Shown here in pieces: positions 1-9,763 of a DNA stretch of 64,000 nt. Made by a program: the position numbers and the translations under genes. The notes under the pieces are model-generated. The model ran no database searches. It was not told the DNA's origin and saw only the letters and a program-made list of their open reading frames with translations. Every line of letters begins with the position of its first letter. Within the stretch, counting starts at the first letter, position 1. Location: assembly GCA_964587105.1 (NCBI GenBank), contig CAZPKG010000011.1, positions 39,843 to 103,842 on the forward strand, written 5' to 3'. This DNA comes from JABWCQ01 sp964587105 (GTDB lineage Bacteria > Electryoneota > RPQS01).

Positions 1-1802
1 GTCGCGCAGGTCGGACGAGTGAAGCACGCGCCGCTTGAGCACGGTTCCATGTACGTCCACACTCCTCCGAGGCTGTCGCAGATTCCTTGTGACAATTGAT
101 TACAGCCGGGATCATCCGGATTGCCGTAGCAGCACGAGCCGATACATTCGAAAACATTCAACACAAACGGACCACAGCCGGATGACCAGGCTTCCACCGT
201 CAAGTAGTAGATGCCCGGATTTAGATGGACACAGTTGATCGTGGAAAGTCCGACGCCGCCGCAGCCGTCGTCGTCCTGTGCGATGACGCCGCCGTTACAC
301 GAACCTGACAAATAGATGTAGCTGTCCCAAATGCTGTCGTCGTTGCAAGTCGAAAATGTCCATTCACCGGCATAAGGAATGTTCACGGCGTAAGTGTAGT
401 CTTCGCTCGGACGCAAGGTGTTGTCGTCACCCGCGCCGCAAGTGTTCCAAGCTGCCGAACCCGGAGCTTGGAAATATGAATCAACTTGGCAACCGCTACA
501 CGGAACCAGATCAACACGAGCGCGATAGTCACGCGGAGTGTTTAGGCCGGTTTGGCTGGCGGGAAGAACGATGAGTGAGTATGTGCCAGGCTGGAGACAC
601 TGTGTTAAAAACGTGGCGGTCGAGCACGAGTATTGCCAGTCGTATGGACCGGAAACAATGGAGTAAGGACAGGAACCGGGAAAAACGTACATCTGTGATG
701 CGAACTCCGCGTTGATCGTCAGCGCGAGCGAACACGGTTCAAAAATCGTAAAACGATAGGAGTCCACGTCCCGGAAGGGCGAGTTAAAACTGGTGAGATA
801 CGTAAATCCGCGGCCGCATACAGTCTGGAACGGCAAAATGTCTTGCCACGATTCCGTGCCGCCGTAAAAGCCATCCTGACAAGAGCCGTTGCAATCTACC
901 ACCTCAAAACCGGGGCCGGGAACTTCAGCACACTCGAGAACATCGCTGGGCTGGCAAACAACATCACAGTTGTCCGTGATATTGAGCACGTAGTTGCCAC
1001 TGGCAACGTCAAAACCGTCTACGATGATGTAGTACGTCTGCCCGCCATTCAAGATGACCGAAACAAACGACTGCAAACTAAAGTAATCGTCATTGCAGGC
1101 CACTTGAGTCGTACCGGGGCAACCGCCATTGGTATTGACATGAAGATAGGTGTCGTAGGACGAGCCTAACAACGAGATATTGTACGTCTGAGTCACTTGC
1201 GGAGTAAACTCATAAACAACATCGCTTGCATCACTAAAAGCGCAGTCCGAAATGGGGTTGTAGTTATTGGCGAAGCCAACTGTCGTGCCGCCGTCCGAGT
1301 AAGGAACTCCACCGATAACCGTTCCCGGGCAAACATCATTGCCTTGATCGAGCGGATTGCGCTCACGGTTCACGGGACGCTGTGCGTAAAGTTCATTCAA
1401 CTGCTCTTTCAGATTCGCGAAGGTGACTTCGTCAACTCCCTGAAGGGACATTCCGCCGGACAGATGAAACTCCAACTCTTTGATCTGAGCTTCAAGCGGG
1501 GTCAATTCCGTTGGGCGAATCACCGCGCCGGGAGCAAAGCCTCCCTCGCTCTGAAACGCCTGCAAGTCCGCCGGGACTTTGCTCGCATGACCTTTAACGG
1601 ACGGAATCAGCTCGCGAATCCGAGCCGTCCAGGCCGGATCGGGCGTCTGGCCTGTAGCCTTTGCCTTAGCAATCAGGTCTTCAAGCTTAGCAATTTCAGC
1701 CTTCGGGTCGCTCAATGTGAGCGGCACCGTCTGGCTTGGTCCAGCAGCAATAGCGTAGAATGCACAACATAGGACAACAATCACAACTGACATTCTCTTC
1801 AT
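1..1802 (-). CDS. Secreted Cys-rich PPC-module protein, C-terminus cut by window edge
   Basis: About 600 N-terminal residues are visible and the frame is open to the left edge. The ATG at 1802 sits behind GGAGATGAT and begins a signal peptide (MKRMSVVIVVLCCAFYAIAA). A charged helical spacer (about 25-115) contains LTPLEAQIKELEF. A PPC-like beta-sandwich (about 120-255) opens with NPLDQGNDVCPGT and includes GSSYDTYLHV and YYIIVDG. A middle domain holds DCNGSC and QTVCGRGFTY. A further sandwich holds WDSYIYLS and YYLTVEA and ends at GSCCYG, before a Cys-rich patch. The protein is nearly collinear with the next gene (1952-4558), so the two are recent paralogues. PPC domains are non-catalytic modules of secreted proteins. 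The role here is unknown, and extracellular or surface location is inferred. Confidence 0.85.
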   Translation of the reverse strand, partial: MKRMSVVIVVLCCAFYAIAAGPSQTVPLTLSDPKAEIAKLEDLIAKAKATGQTPDPAWTARIRELIPSVKGHASKVPADLQAFQSEGGFAPGAVIRPTELTPLEAQIKELEFHLSGGMSLQGVDEVTFANLKEQLNELYAQRPVNRERNPLDQGNDVCPGTVIGGVPYSDGGTTVGFANNYNPISDCAFSDASDVVYEFTPQVTQTYNISLLGSSYDTYLHVNTNGGCPGTTQVACNDDYFSLQSFVSVILNGGQTYYIIVDGFDVASGNYVLNITDNCDVVCQPSDVLECAEVPGPGFEVVDCNGSCQDGFYGGTESWQDILPFQTVCGRGFTYLTSFNSPFRDVDSYRFTIFEPCSLALTINAEFASQMYVFPGSCPYSIVSGPYDWQYSCSTATFLTQCLQPGTYSLIVLPASQTGLNTPRDYRARVDLVPCSGCQVDSYFQAPGSAAWNTCGAGDDNTLRPSEDYTYAVNIPYAGEWTFSTCNDDSIWDSYIYLSGSCNGGVIAQDDDGCGGVGLSTINCVHLNPGIYYLTVEAWSSGCGPFVLNVFECIGSCCYGNPDDPGCNQLSQGICDSLGGVWTYMEPCSSGACFTRPTCA

Positions 1803-1831
1803 ATCATCTCCATTGGTTAGGGTATCAGATA

Positions 1832-1860
1832 AGATAACATAATATGATGTCATTTGTCAA
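1832..1860 (-). promoter_or_regulatory. sigma70-like promoter for the gene starting at 1802
   Basis: On the minus strand: TTGACA, 17 bases, TTATCT. It lies about 30 bases upstream of the start codon. Confidence 0.55.
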
Positions 1861-1864
1861 CAAT

Positions 1865-1898
1865 TAGAGCATTCACACATATAGAGCATTCACACATA
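1865..1898. repeat. 17-bp perfect tandem duplication
   Basis: The unit TAGAGCATTCACACATA occurs twice head to tail between the promoter at 1832-1860 and the terminator at 1907-1932. Confidence 0.8.
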
Positions 1899-1906
1899 AT
1901 AAAACA

Positions 1907-1932
1907 AAAGCGGCCCGTTGCCGGGCCGCTTT
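1907..1932 (-). terminator. Rho-independent terminator after the 1952-4558 gene
   Basis: Perfect 11-bp stem (AAAGCGGCCCG with its complement), 4-base loop, followed on the minus strand by a T-rich tract (TTTTGTTTTATT). Confidence 0.8.
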
Positions 1933-1951
1933 CACTGACGTTCAAAAAAGG

Positions 1952-4558
1952 TTACTTGACTTCGTTCTGCGGTATGAACATGGGATTCAATGGAAGTCCT
2001 GTTGCAGGCGATGGGGCACCGCAATCCAAAGTCAAGACGTAAATAACCTCTGGTGACGGATCCGGTGCAAAGAACGCGTTGCTGTACGAACCTGCCGGAA
2101 GATTTAAGCTGAACAACTCCGTGTAGGTTGCCGGAAACACTGCGCTCGGATCTGTTGACCACCACGCGCGCACTAATCCTGCTGGCTGCCACCATCTTAT
2201 GCTGTAAGCATCAGTGAAGTCGGGCAACATTCTGATCGTCAAACTATCGGGCGCAACGCACCCGGCACTCAGACAGAATGCGAGTTCATGGTTCGACTCG
2301 AATGGCCCTTCTCCGTTATAGCTTACATGCGCAAACTGTCCATTGCCCAAAACGGTCCACGACCAGTAGAATTCACAGGATGGGGACGTCGACTCCACAA
2401 CGCGAACCCAGCCGTTCGTGATTGTGCACGGCGGATTGATTTCGGCCGTGTACTCCAATAGCGTGTAGTCGTTGAAGTAGACAAGCGGAAGCACTGTGGC
2501 CGACAGCGTGACGTTGTAGGTCTGTGTCAAATTGTTCACACTGTCAAAAAACGTGATTTCGAAATTCTGCGGATTGGTGTTGCAAGTTCCGCCTTCGCTG
2601 AAGATACCCCAGAACCGAATGGAGCCGATGGCTGACGAGACTGAATAGTCCTCGTAAAACGCGTAGCCCGAATTCAAGTCCGACACGTTTGCATCCCACG
2701 GCTCGCCCGGAACAAAAGGCAACTGGCTGAAAATCACCTCGCCATCGCCGCAGTCAGGCCGCGTGTAGCACGCGGCGGCCGAACACGGCTCTTGATATGT
2801 CCATGCTCCGCCTAAAGCATTACAATCGCTTAGTGAGACATAATCGCAAGCAGGATATAGAGGATCGCCGTAACAACACGAACCCAAACACTCAAACACG
2901 TTCAGCACGAACGGGCCGCAGACATCTCCGGGCCCAGCTTCCACTGTTAAGTAGTAGTTGCCGGCCGAAAGATGCAGGCAGCTAATTGTTGAAAGTCCGG
3001 CATCGCCGCAACCGTTGTCATTCTCGGCAAAAACTCCGCCGCTGCACTCAGATGTCAAATACATGTAGCTGTCCCAAATGCTGTCGTCGTTGCACGTCGA
3101 AAACGTCCAATCCGATTCGTGGGGAATATTCACGACATATGTGTACTCTTGGCTGATGCGCAAACTGTTGTCATTACCCTCGCCGCAAGTGTTCTCCGCC
3201 GTGCTTCCCGGAGCTTGCAGGAAGTTGTCAATCCGGCAATTGTTGCAGGGAATCAAATCAACGCGCGCACGATACTGCTGCATCGAGTTAATCCCCGACC
3301 AAGTCGGCGGCAGAATCAAAACTGCGTAAGTGCCGGGCTGCACACACGGTGTCACAAACGTCACCGTCGAACAGGCATAAGACCAAGTTGGTGAGTTGTA
3401 CAGCGAGCTCCACGGACATGTTGTGGTTAAGACCGCGACCTGGCTGCCGACCTCTGAATTCACTGTCACAGCAATCGAGCAGGCCTCAGTGATCGTCAAA
3501 CGGTACGCGTCCACATCCGGAAGGATGAACGATCCATCTGCCGTGGGATGGGTGAAGGTGTTGCCGCACACCGTCTGAACGGGTAAGATGTCCTGAAAGG
3601 AAGCGACGCCTCCGAACATAGTATTGTTGCAACCTCCGTTGCAATCCGTTGTCTCATGACCCGGTGCAACCACTTCACCTGTGCACTCCAGAACGTCGCC
3701 GGGTTGGCAAGCGACTTCGCAGTTGCTCGTGACATTCAGAGTGTATGCGCCGGAATTGATGTCATATCCGTCCACGATGATATAGTAAACCTGCCCGGCA
3801 GTCAGAGACAATGAAAGATAGGATGCGAGATTTGCGCCGTTGTCGTCGTTGCAGCCGACTGAGAATATTCCCGGGCATGAACCCAACGTGTGTACATAAA
3901 GATATGTGTCATACGATGAGCCCATCAGCGAAATGTTGTACACCTGACTTATAGCCGGAGTAAACTCATAGACTACATCAGGCGCGTTCGTGTTATTGCA
4001 CGGACTGATTGGACTGAAGTCATTCGCACGCCCGTCGGTCGAGCCGGTGTCAGAGAAGGGAACTCCTGTGATTAGCGTGGCAGGACAAAAATCATTGCCC
4101 TGATCAAGCGGATTGCGCTCACGGTTTTCCGGACGCTGTGCATAGAGCGCGTTCAACTGCTCTTTCAAACTCGCAAAGGTGACCGGATCAACGCCTTGAA
4201 ATGACAGGCCTCCGGAAAGCTCAAACTCGAGCGCGCGAATCTGCTGCTCGAGCGGGGTCAAATCTGTTGGGCGAATCACCGCACCCGGAGCAAAGCCTCC
4301 ATCCAATTGAAAGGCCTCGAGATTAGCAGGCACTTTACTCGCGTGACCTTTGACCATCGGAATCAACTCGCGAATACGAGTTGTCCATGCAGGGTCAGGG
4401 GTTTGGCCTGTGGCCTTTGCTTTAGCAATCAGGTCTTCAAGCTCTGTAATTTCAGACGCAGGTGATTTCAATCCCTGCAACAATGACGAGTTCTGTCCAG
4501 AAGCAATTGCACATAATGAGCAACATAAAACAACAATCGCAAGCAACAATCTTTTCAT
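1952..4558 (-). CDS. Secreted Cys-rich PPC-module protein (868 aa)
   Basis: This is the reference member of the paralogous family. The ATG follows GGAG by 5 bases. Order of parts: signal peptide (1-22, ending CAIASG); helical spacer with LTPLEQQIRALEFELSGG (about 90-125); PPC-like sandwich (about 140-280) with NPLDQGNDFCPAT, SSYDTYLYVHT and YYIIVDGYD; a domain with DCNGGCNN and QTVCGNTFTHP; a second sandwich (about 455-560) with NDNSLRISQEYTYVV, WDSYMYLTS and YYLTVEAG; a Cys-rich patch from GSCCYGDP to TRPDC; a beta-rich domain with FSQLPFVPGEPW and IRFWG; and a C-terminal Fn3-like module beginning APDSLTIRM and containing the phrase VFPATYTELFSL. No T9SS tail, LPXTG or membrane anchor is seen. 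The many Cys suggest disulfides outside the cytoplasm. Function unknown. Confidence 0.9.
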   Translation of the reverse strand: MKRLLLAIVVLCCSLCAIASGQNSSLLQGLKSPASEITELEDLIAKAKATGQTPDPAWTTRIRELIPMVKGHASKVPANLEAFQLDGGFAPGAVIRPTDLTPLEQQIRALEFELSGGLSFQGVDPVTFASLKEQLNALYAQRPENRERNPLDQGNDFCPATLITGVPFSDTGSTDGRANDFSPISPCNNTNAPDVVYEFTPAISQVYNISLMGSSYDTYLYVHTLGSCPGIFSVGCNDDNGANLASYLSLSLTAGQVYYIIVDGYDINSGAYTLNVTSNCEVACQPGDVLECTGEVVAPGHETTDCNGGCNNTMFGGVASFQDILPVQTVCGNTFTHPTADGSFILPDVDAYRLTITEACSIAVTVNSEVGSQVAVLTTTCPWSSLYNSPTWSYACSTVTFVTPCVQPGTYAVLILPPTWSGINSMQQYRARVDLIPCNNCRIDNFLQAPGSTAENTCGEGNDNSLRISQEYTYVVNIPHESDWTFSTCNDDSIWDSYMYLTSECSGGVFAENDNGCGDAGLSTISCLHLSAGNYYLTVEAGPGDVCGPFVLNVFECLGSCCYGDPLYPACDYVSLSDCNALGGAWTYQEPCSAAACYTRPDCGDGEVIFSQLPFVPGEPWDANVSDLNSGYAFYEDYSVSSAIGSIRFWGIFSEGGTCNTNPQNFEITFFDSVNNLTQTYNVTLSATVLPLVYFNDYTLLEYTAEINPPCTITNGWVRVVESTSPSCEFYWSWTVLGNGQFAHVSYNGEGPFESNHELAFCLSAGCVAPDSLTIRMLPDFTDAYSIRWWQPAGLVRAWWSTDPSAVFPATYTELFSLNLPAGSYSNAFFAPDPSPEVIYVLTLDCGAPSPATGLPLNPMFIPQNEVK

Positions 4559-4586
4559 TTCATCTCCAATAGTTTTGAGCAGATTG

Positions 4587-4616
4587 AATCTACCTAAATA
4601 TTACCAGTAATGTCAA
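4587..4616 (-). promoter_or_regulatory. sigma70-like promoter for the 1952-4558 gene
   Basis: On the minus strand: TTGACA, 18 bases, TAGATT (or 17 bases and GTAGAT). The distance to the ATG is about 30 bases. Confidence 0.5.
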
Positions 4617-4649
4617 CAAATACGAACGATTTGTTCCAAATAAAAAGTA

Positions 4650-4671
4650 AGCGGCCCGTTGCCGGGCCGCG
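4650..4671 (-). terminator. Terminator after the 4698-7133 gene
   Basis: Stem GCGGCCCG/CGGGCCGC with a TTGC loop. The minus strand continues TTACTTTTTATT. The stem matches the hairpin at 1907-1932. Confidence 0.75.
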
Positions 4672-4697
4672 TGTGTGCGATCATGCTTATTTGCATG

Positions 4698-7133
4698 TCA
4701 TTCAATCTTGATAAACTGTCCTGGCGACTCCTCACCTGCTATCGGTGGTGGGCCGCATTGTGCCGTGATAATGTAACGACGATTCGGGACTGCGGTGTTG
4801 TCAGTACCGAACCAATCTCCTGCCGGTAACGATCCAGCCAAGAGCACGGTGTAAGTGGCGGGATAGACCGCGTCTATGTTGTCACTGTAGTACAGTCGCA
4901 CATAAGACGCTTCGGGCAAATGGAACATGATGTCGTATGTATCTGCCGCCGCACGGCGAATCACGACGCTATCCGGCTTGGGACAGCCGCGGCCTAAACA
5001 GATACTCACGTCATACGGCAAGTCTACCGGATCGCCCGGATGATGCAGCACAACCGATCCGTTGCCTTGCGGAGAAGTCACCCACGCAAACACGCATGCA
5101 TCATTCGATGTGCCGCGCACCCGCACGCGACCCGAAAGAATATTGCAATTCGTCGGCAGATCAAAATCATACTGATAGACAGGAAATTGCGCACCGTAAT
5201 TCTGCGGCACCTGATACCCGTTAATGGTGCCGGTGTATGTCTGCACGGCGGGGCCGTTCGCACTGTCCACAAAGGTAATCTCAAACGACTCTGGCTGTGT
5301 GAAACAGGGCAGACCGTTATTGTAATCGGTGTACAAACCCCAGAATCGGACAGAAGAGATAGGCCCAGTAACGGTATAGTCTTCCCACAAACTGTAATTG
5401 ATGTACACGTCCGATGCCACCGCCGTCCATGTTTCCGTCGGCAAATGCGGCAGCTGGCTGAATTGTGACCCATCTTCACATTGCGGCCTCACTCCGCAAA
5501 CTTCCGGCGAGCACTCTTGCCCCAATGTGAATTCTCCTCCCAAACTATTGCACGCCGAGAGTGTGCCATACGAGCATTGTTGATTGTAGTAATCGTTGCC
5601 GTAACAGCACGAGCCGAGGCACTCAGAAGCTTCAAGCGCCCATGCGCCACAGTCTGCGGCACCCGCGCCTTCCACAGTGAGATAGTAATTACCCGGCATG
5701 AGAGTGACACAATCTATGCTTGATAAGGGGCCACACGCGTCGTCGCTTTGCGCGATAATCTGACTGTTGCATGCGCTTGTTAAATAGAGATAGCTGTTCC
5801 ACTCCGCAGACGAACCGCACAACGAGAATGTCCAATCAGAGGCGTACGGTACAATGATGCACATCGTGAAATCTGCACTTGGCCGCAGACTATTGTCATT
5901 GCCTTGGCCGCACGTCGTGAAGAGCGTAACCGAGGCAGGTAACGTGATCTGCCCTTGATCAACCTTACAACCGGAACAGGGGAACTCTTCAATCATGAAG
6001 AGATAGGGAAGCTGAGACGGAGCGCCTGAATAGAAATTCGGCGCGATGTTGATGGTATATGTACCAGCAGGCAAACACTGTGTGACCGGAGCTAAGACAG
6101 AACAGGCAGGCAAGTTGGCATAATAGAAAATCCCAGTCGGCACACATCCGTCGTAATTGGACAGCCAGAAATCGAAGGTAAACGACGTGATGACATCAAG
6201 TTTCAAACTGCACGGTTCGGTCAGAGTGAAGTAGTAGCTGTCAATGTCACGTGCCGGAAAATTGTTCTGATCCGTGTAGGTGAACACGTTGCCGCGCATA
6301 AATTGACAGTGATTCGCGGGCTGATACTGTTCAAATCCGCCGTTCCAAATGTTGTTGCAGCCGCCGTTGCAATCCCACGCGGCGTGCATCGGATCGTTCA
6401 GACTCTCTCCGCACTCCTGCTGAAAGCTGCTCGATTGCGCGAGCAAACAGCCGTTGTTAATGGTCAGAACAAAGTTGCCGGAGTGGTTGTTGGCGCCGTC
6501 AATGATGATGAAATACTCTTGTCCGGCATTCAACATCACGATGACTTCGGAATACGACCCAAACATATCATCGTTGCAGGAAACTTGGGTATTTCCCGGA
6601 CACGCGCCGCCCGTGTTGACATAGAGCTGCGTATCATAGTTGGAGCCGTAGAGCGAGATGCGAAAAGTTTGCGATGTGGCCGGAACATAGCGATAGATTT
6701 TGTCCGGCGCGAAAGTCGTCCCGCACGGCGTTATCGGGTTGAAGTTGTTTACTGCGCCGACAGTCGTACCGTAATCAACGAACGGAATAATCCCCGACGG
6801 AATTGTTGTGGCAGGACACGCATCCGATCCGTCATCAAGCGGACTTCGCTCGCGCGGTTGTTGACCGAGAAGTGCGGCCAGTTCGAGTTCGAGTTGTTGA
6901 TAGGTCGCACTGTCGAGTGCCGTTGAACGACCGTAGTTTTGCATGTGCCATTCGAGGTCTGCAATCTGCTGTTCCAGCGGCGAGCGATTCTGCGGATGCA
7001 GAATCAACGCACTTTCAAGATCAAACGGTAACTCTTCACCATTTGGACAAGATGCGCTGGCAATATTTGCGCTGAACGCAAATAGCAGAACCAGAAACCC
7101 GGACAGAAGCACTGTGATCCTCTTCATGATCAT
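4698..7133 (-). CDS. Secreted Cys-rich PPC-module protein (811 aa)
   Basis: Family member with the same module order as 1952-4558 and a shorter N-terminal spacer. The signal peptide is MKRITVLLSGFLVLLFAFSANIASA. Either the ATG at 7133 or the in-frame ATG at 7127 can be the start; AAGG lies upstream of both. Key segments are SPLEQQIADLEWHMQNYG, SPLDDGSDACPATTI, NYDTQLYVNTGG, YFIIIDGANNHSGNF, DCNGGCNN, NDNSLRPSADFTM, NSYLYLTSAC, GSCCYGND and RPQCEDGSQFSQLPHLP. The C-terminal module has KPDSVVIRR and VYPATYTVLL. The gene lies 9 bases after the stop of 7143-9611, so the two are probably cotranscribed. It ends without a recognisable T9SS tail. Confidence 0.9.
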   Translation of the reverse strand: MIMKRITVLLSGFLVLLFAFSANIASASCPNGEELPFDLESALILHPQNRSPLEQQIADLEWHMQNYGRSTALDSATYQQLELELAALLGQQPRERSPLDDGSDACPATTIPSGIIPFVDYGTTVGAVNNFNPITPCGTTFAPDKIYRYVPATSQTFRISLYGSNYDTQLYVNTGGACPGNTQVSCNDDMFGSYSEVIVMLNAGQEYFIIIDGANNHSGNFVLTINNGCLLAQSSSFQQECGESLNDPMHAAWDCNGGCNNIWNGGFEQYQPANHCQFMRGNVFTYTDQNNFPARDIDSYYFTLTEPCSLKLDVITSFTFDFWLSNYDGCVPTGIFYYANLPACSVLAPVTQCLPAGTYTINIAPNFYSGAPSQLPYLFMIEEFPCSGCKVDQGQITLPASVTLFTTCGQGNDNSLRPSADFTMCIIVPYASDWTFSLCGSSAEWNSYLYLTSACNSQIIAQSDDACGPLSSIDCVTLMPGNYYLTVEGAGAADCGAWALEASECLGSCCYGNDYYNQQCSYGTLSACNSLGGEFTLGQECSPEVCGVRPQCEDGSQFSQLPHLPTETWTAVASDVYINYSLWEDYTVTGPISSVRFWGLYTDYNNGLPCFTQPESFEITFVDSANGPAVQTYTGTINGYQVPQNYGAQFPVYQYDFDLPTNCNILSGRVRVRGTSNDACVFAWVTSPQGNGSVVLHHPGDPVDLPYDVSICLGRGCPKPDSVVIRRAAADTYDIMFHLPEASYVRLYYSDNIDAVYPATYTVLLAGSLPAGDWFGTDNTAVPNRRYIITAQCGPPPIAGEESPGQFIKIE

Positions 7134-7142
7134 TCTGCCTTG

Positions 7143-9611
7143 CTATTTGCTTTTCTGAGGGAGATCCAAATTAATCGGGAAAACTTGACTCGGTCCATAC
7201 TCAGAACCCGCCGATTCCAACGCCGGTTCGCTGCAATCGGCAATAGCTATGAAGCGGCGGTTGGGTGAAATCATCGGCTCGACAAATCCGTAGTTACCGG
7301 CCGACAACCAACCAGAGTAGATTGGCAAATAGGTCGCCGGATACACCGCGTTGATGCTGTCGGAATACGAGAGCGTCACAAACGAACCAAATGAAACGTG
7401 AAAACCGAGATAGTAGAATCCGTCAGGAACATTGAATGTCGTGATGATGAGACTGTCAGGCTTTGGGCAGCCTTCCACCAAACAGACTGCGACGTCCGAC
7501 GGAAGATTGACCGGACCGCCCGAATTGATCAACACGACCGAACCGTTTCCGAACGGTGAAGTAGCCCAGTAGAACAGGCAATTATCGGCATCGGTTCCGC
7601 GAATACTCAATCGTCCGTTTTGAATTGTGGCCATCGACGGCAAATCAACAAAATATTCGGTCATGACGAAATTTGCACCGTAGTTTTGCAAAAGCGGAAG
7701 ACCTGCGACGCTCACATTAAAGCTTTGCACAAGCGGACCAGCAGAACTGTCCACAAATGTGATGTCGAAATTCTGCGGTTGCTCCGTGCAAGCAAGACCA
7801 GTATTGATGTCAAGATTCAAACCCCAGAAGCGAACGGATTTGATCGCGCCGCTGACGGAGTAATCCTCCCACACACGGAATTGGTAGCCGTTATCCGAAG
7901 AGAGCGCGCTCCAAGGTTCATCGGGAACATGCGGTCTTTGCGAAAACATCGAGCCCGCTTCGCATCCCGGTCGCGGATAGCAAAGTCCCGGTGTGCATTG
8001 CTGGCCAAGCGTGAACTGTCCGCCCAGCGCGTCACACGCCGTACGCGAACCAAACGAGCACGACGGATTCCACATGTCGCCGTAACAACAGGATCCTTCG
8101 CACGCGGTTGCCGTCAAATAAAACTGACCGCAGTCATTGGCGTTGAAGCCTTCTATGGTCAGATAGTAGTTTCCCGGCATCAGCGAAACACACTCAATCT
8201 TTGACAAGCCGTTCGCCGCACAACCGTCGTTGTCCTGTGCGATGATGCCGCCGTTACATTCGGAGGTTAAATACAAATAGCTGTTCCACGCGGGCGAGCC
8301 GCACAACGAGAACGTCCAATCAGAAGCATAGGGAATCACCACACAATACGTCGCGTCGTTGCTTGGCCTGAGCGAATTATGCGAGATGTTATCACAACCA
8401 TTGGCCGTGAACGACGACGGCGCGATGAAGCTCGCATCCACGCGACAACCTGAACAGGGAATCGGATCCACTTTAAGCAGATACGGCAGCGGATCCGGCA
8501 TGTTGGAATAGAAATTTGGCGAAATTTCCAGTGAATATGTTCCAGCCGGCAGGCATTGTGTGATGTAGGTTCCGCCGTTGCACGGCCCGATATTGAGCAG
8601 TGAAACATAATTCTGCGGCACGCAGAAGCCGTAATCGTTGATCAGCACATTGTACGAGAACGTCGAGAACATGGACACGGCTAAACTGCACGGCTCAGTG
8701 ATTGTGAAGTAATAACTATCTATGTCGCGCGCGGTGATATTATTCTGATCGAGATAAGTGAAACAGCTTCCGCGCATGAACTGGCACATGTTCATTTGCT
8801 GCCACGTCGGAAAGCCACCGTTCCACTGATTGTTGCAGCCGCCGTTGCAATCCCAGGCCGCGTGCATCGGATCGCCGACCGACTCCGCGCACTCTTGCTG
8901 CCACGAATTGTCAAAACCAATCGCGCAATCGCCGCTGATGTGTAAAACGAAATTCCCGGAGTAGTTGCTGAAACCGTCCACGATGACGTAATAGGTTTGC
9001 CCCGGGTGCATCCACAAGGTGACCTTTGACTGCGAACCGCCGAAATCGTCGTTACACGCGACCGCTGTGTTGCCCGGACAGGAGCCGCCGGTTCTAACGT
9101 AAAGTTGCGTATCGAAATTCGAGCCGAACGTGTCCCAAGAATAGTAGGCGCCGGTGGCCGGAGTGTAACTGTAAATTTTGTCGGGCGCGCTGTTCCCTCC
9201 GCACGGTGCGAATGAATTGAAATTGTTCGCCGCGCCAACCGTTGTGCCGTAATCGACATTGGGCACCATACCCGCCGGAAACACCGTCGCGGGACATGTG
9301 TCTGATCCGTCGTCAAGCGGATTGCGATCACGCGGAAGTTGTTCATAGAGCGCATTCAACTCGCCTTTCAACTGCATGTAGGTCGCGTCATCGAGCGGAG
9401 TGGAATGGCCGACATTGCTTAACCGCCGTTCCAAATCCTGTATCTGCTGTTCAAGCGGTGAGAGCGGCTGCAGGCGCACCGTCTGAACTTCGTCTTCAGT
9501 CACAGGCAACCCTGATCCCTCCCACAATCCGGCCCACGCACAGTTCTGACCCATATTGCAGAGCAAAGCAATACAGCCCAAGACCAACAATACTGTCCCA
9601 TTCTTTCGCAT
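7143..9611 (-). CDS. Secreted Cys-rich PPC-module protein (822 aa)
   Basis: First gene of a two-gene unit with 4698-7133, its closest paralogue here (both share the SPLEQQI spacer, DDGSD opening and DCNGGCNN/QFMRGNxFTY type middle domain). The open frame extends to a GTG at 9623, but the ATG at 9611 is preferred because GAGG lies 6 bases before it and a signal peptide follows (MRKNGTVLLVLGCIALLCNM). The PPC-like sandwich includes NFDTQLYVRTGGSCPG and YYVIVDGFSNYSGNF. The second sandwich has WNSYLYLTSEC and YYLTIEGF. The Cys patch runs GSCCYGDMWNPSC to YPRPGC. The C-terminal module starts PKPDSLIITT and has VYPATYLPIYSG. No T9SS tail. Function unknown. Confidence 0.9.
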   Translation of the reverse strand: MRKNGTVLLVLGCIALLCNMGQNCAWAGLWEGSGLPVTEDEVQTVRLQPLSPLEQQIQDLERRLSNVGHSTPLDDATYMQLKGELNALYEQLPRDRNPLDDGSDTCPATVFPAGMVPNVDYGTTVGAANNFNSFAPCGGNSAPDKIYSYTPATGAYYSWDTFGSNFDTQLYVRTGGSCPGNTAVACNDDFGGSQSKVTLWMHPGQTYYVIVDGFSNYSGNFVLHISGDCAIGFDNSWQQECAESVGDPMHAAWDCNGGCNNQWNGGFPTWQQMNMCQFMRGSCFTYLDQNNITARDIDSYYFTITEPCSLAVSMFSTFSYNVLINDYGFCVPQNYVSLLNIGPCNGGTYITQCLPAGTYSLEISPNFYSNMPDPLPYLLKVDPIPCSGCRVDASFIAPSSFTANGCDNISHNSLRPSNDATYCVVIPYASDWTFSLCGSPAWNSYLYLTSECNGGIIAQDNDGCAANGLSKIECVSLMPGNYYLTIEGFNANDCGQFYLTATACEGSCCYGDMWNPSCSFGSRTACDALGGQFTLGQQCTPGLCYPRPGCEAGSMFSQRPHVPDEPWSALSSDNGYQFRVWEDYSVSGAIKSVRFWGLNLDINTGLACTEQPQNFDITFVDSSAGPLVQSFNVSVAGLPLLQNYGANFVMTEYFVDLPSMATIQNGRLSIRGTDADNCLFYWATSPFGNGSVVLINSGGPVNLPSDVAVCLVEGCPKPDSLIITTFNVPDGFYYLGFHVSFGSFVTLSYSDSINAVYPATYLPIYSGWLSAGNYGFVEPMISPNRRFIAIADCSEPALESAGSEYGPSQVFPINLDLPQKSK

Positions 9612-9637
9612 CTGGCACCTCACGAGTTATTGTTGAC

Positions 9638-9666
9638 AAGGTAAGTCAAATTTAACCGCATGTCAA
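9638..9666 (-). promoter_or_regulatory. sigma70-like promoter for the 9611-4698 operon
   Basis: On the minus strand: TTGACA, 17 bases, TACCTT. A 9-bp inverted repeat (TTGTTGACA and its complement, 9630-9669) spans the -35 and -10 region and could be an operator; that role is inference. Confidence 0.45.
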
Positions 9667-9691
9667 CAATTTGCAAACACACCAAAAAGAA

Positions 9692-9714
9692 AAGCGGCCC
9701 GGTTGGGGCCGCTT
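9692..9714 (-). terminator. Terminator after the split LVIVD gene
   Basis: Stem AAGCGGCCC/GGGCCGCTT followed on the minus strand by TTCTTTTTGG. It is the same hairpin type as 1907-1932. Confidence 0.65.
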
Positions 9715-9732
9715 GGGAAACAATATCGTGGC

Positions 9733-9751
9733 GGCACCCGCTGCGGGTGCC
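9733..9751. repeat. REP-like palindrome (reverse orientation copy)
   Basis: Perfect 9-bp inverted repeat GGCACCCGC/GCGGGTGCC around one base. The same element occurs at 25315, 48167, 53251, 54403 and 55659. This copy has T in the centre and GGC on the left flank, so it is inverted relative to the others. Confidence 0.8.
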
Positions 9752-9763
9752 CCAGAGGAGTGC

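Noticed and set aside
843..1772. Plus-strand open frames of 108 and 191 residues inside the first minus-strand gene
   Set aside because: They are antisense to clearly homologous, domain-bearing minus-strand sequence, lack ribosome-binding sites and have no recognisable protein features. The same holds for the many other overlapping frames in the window.
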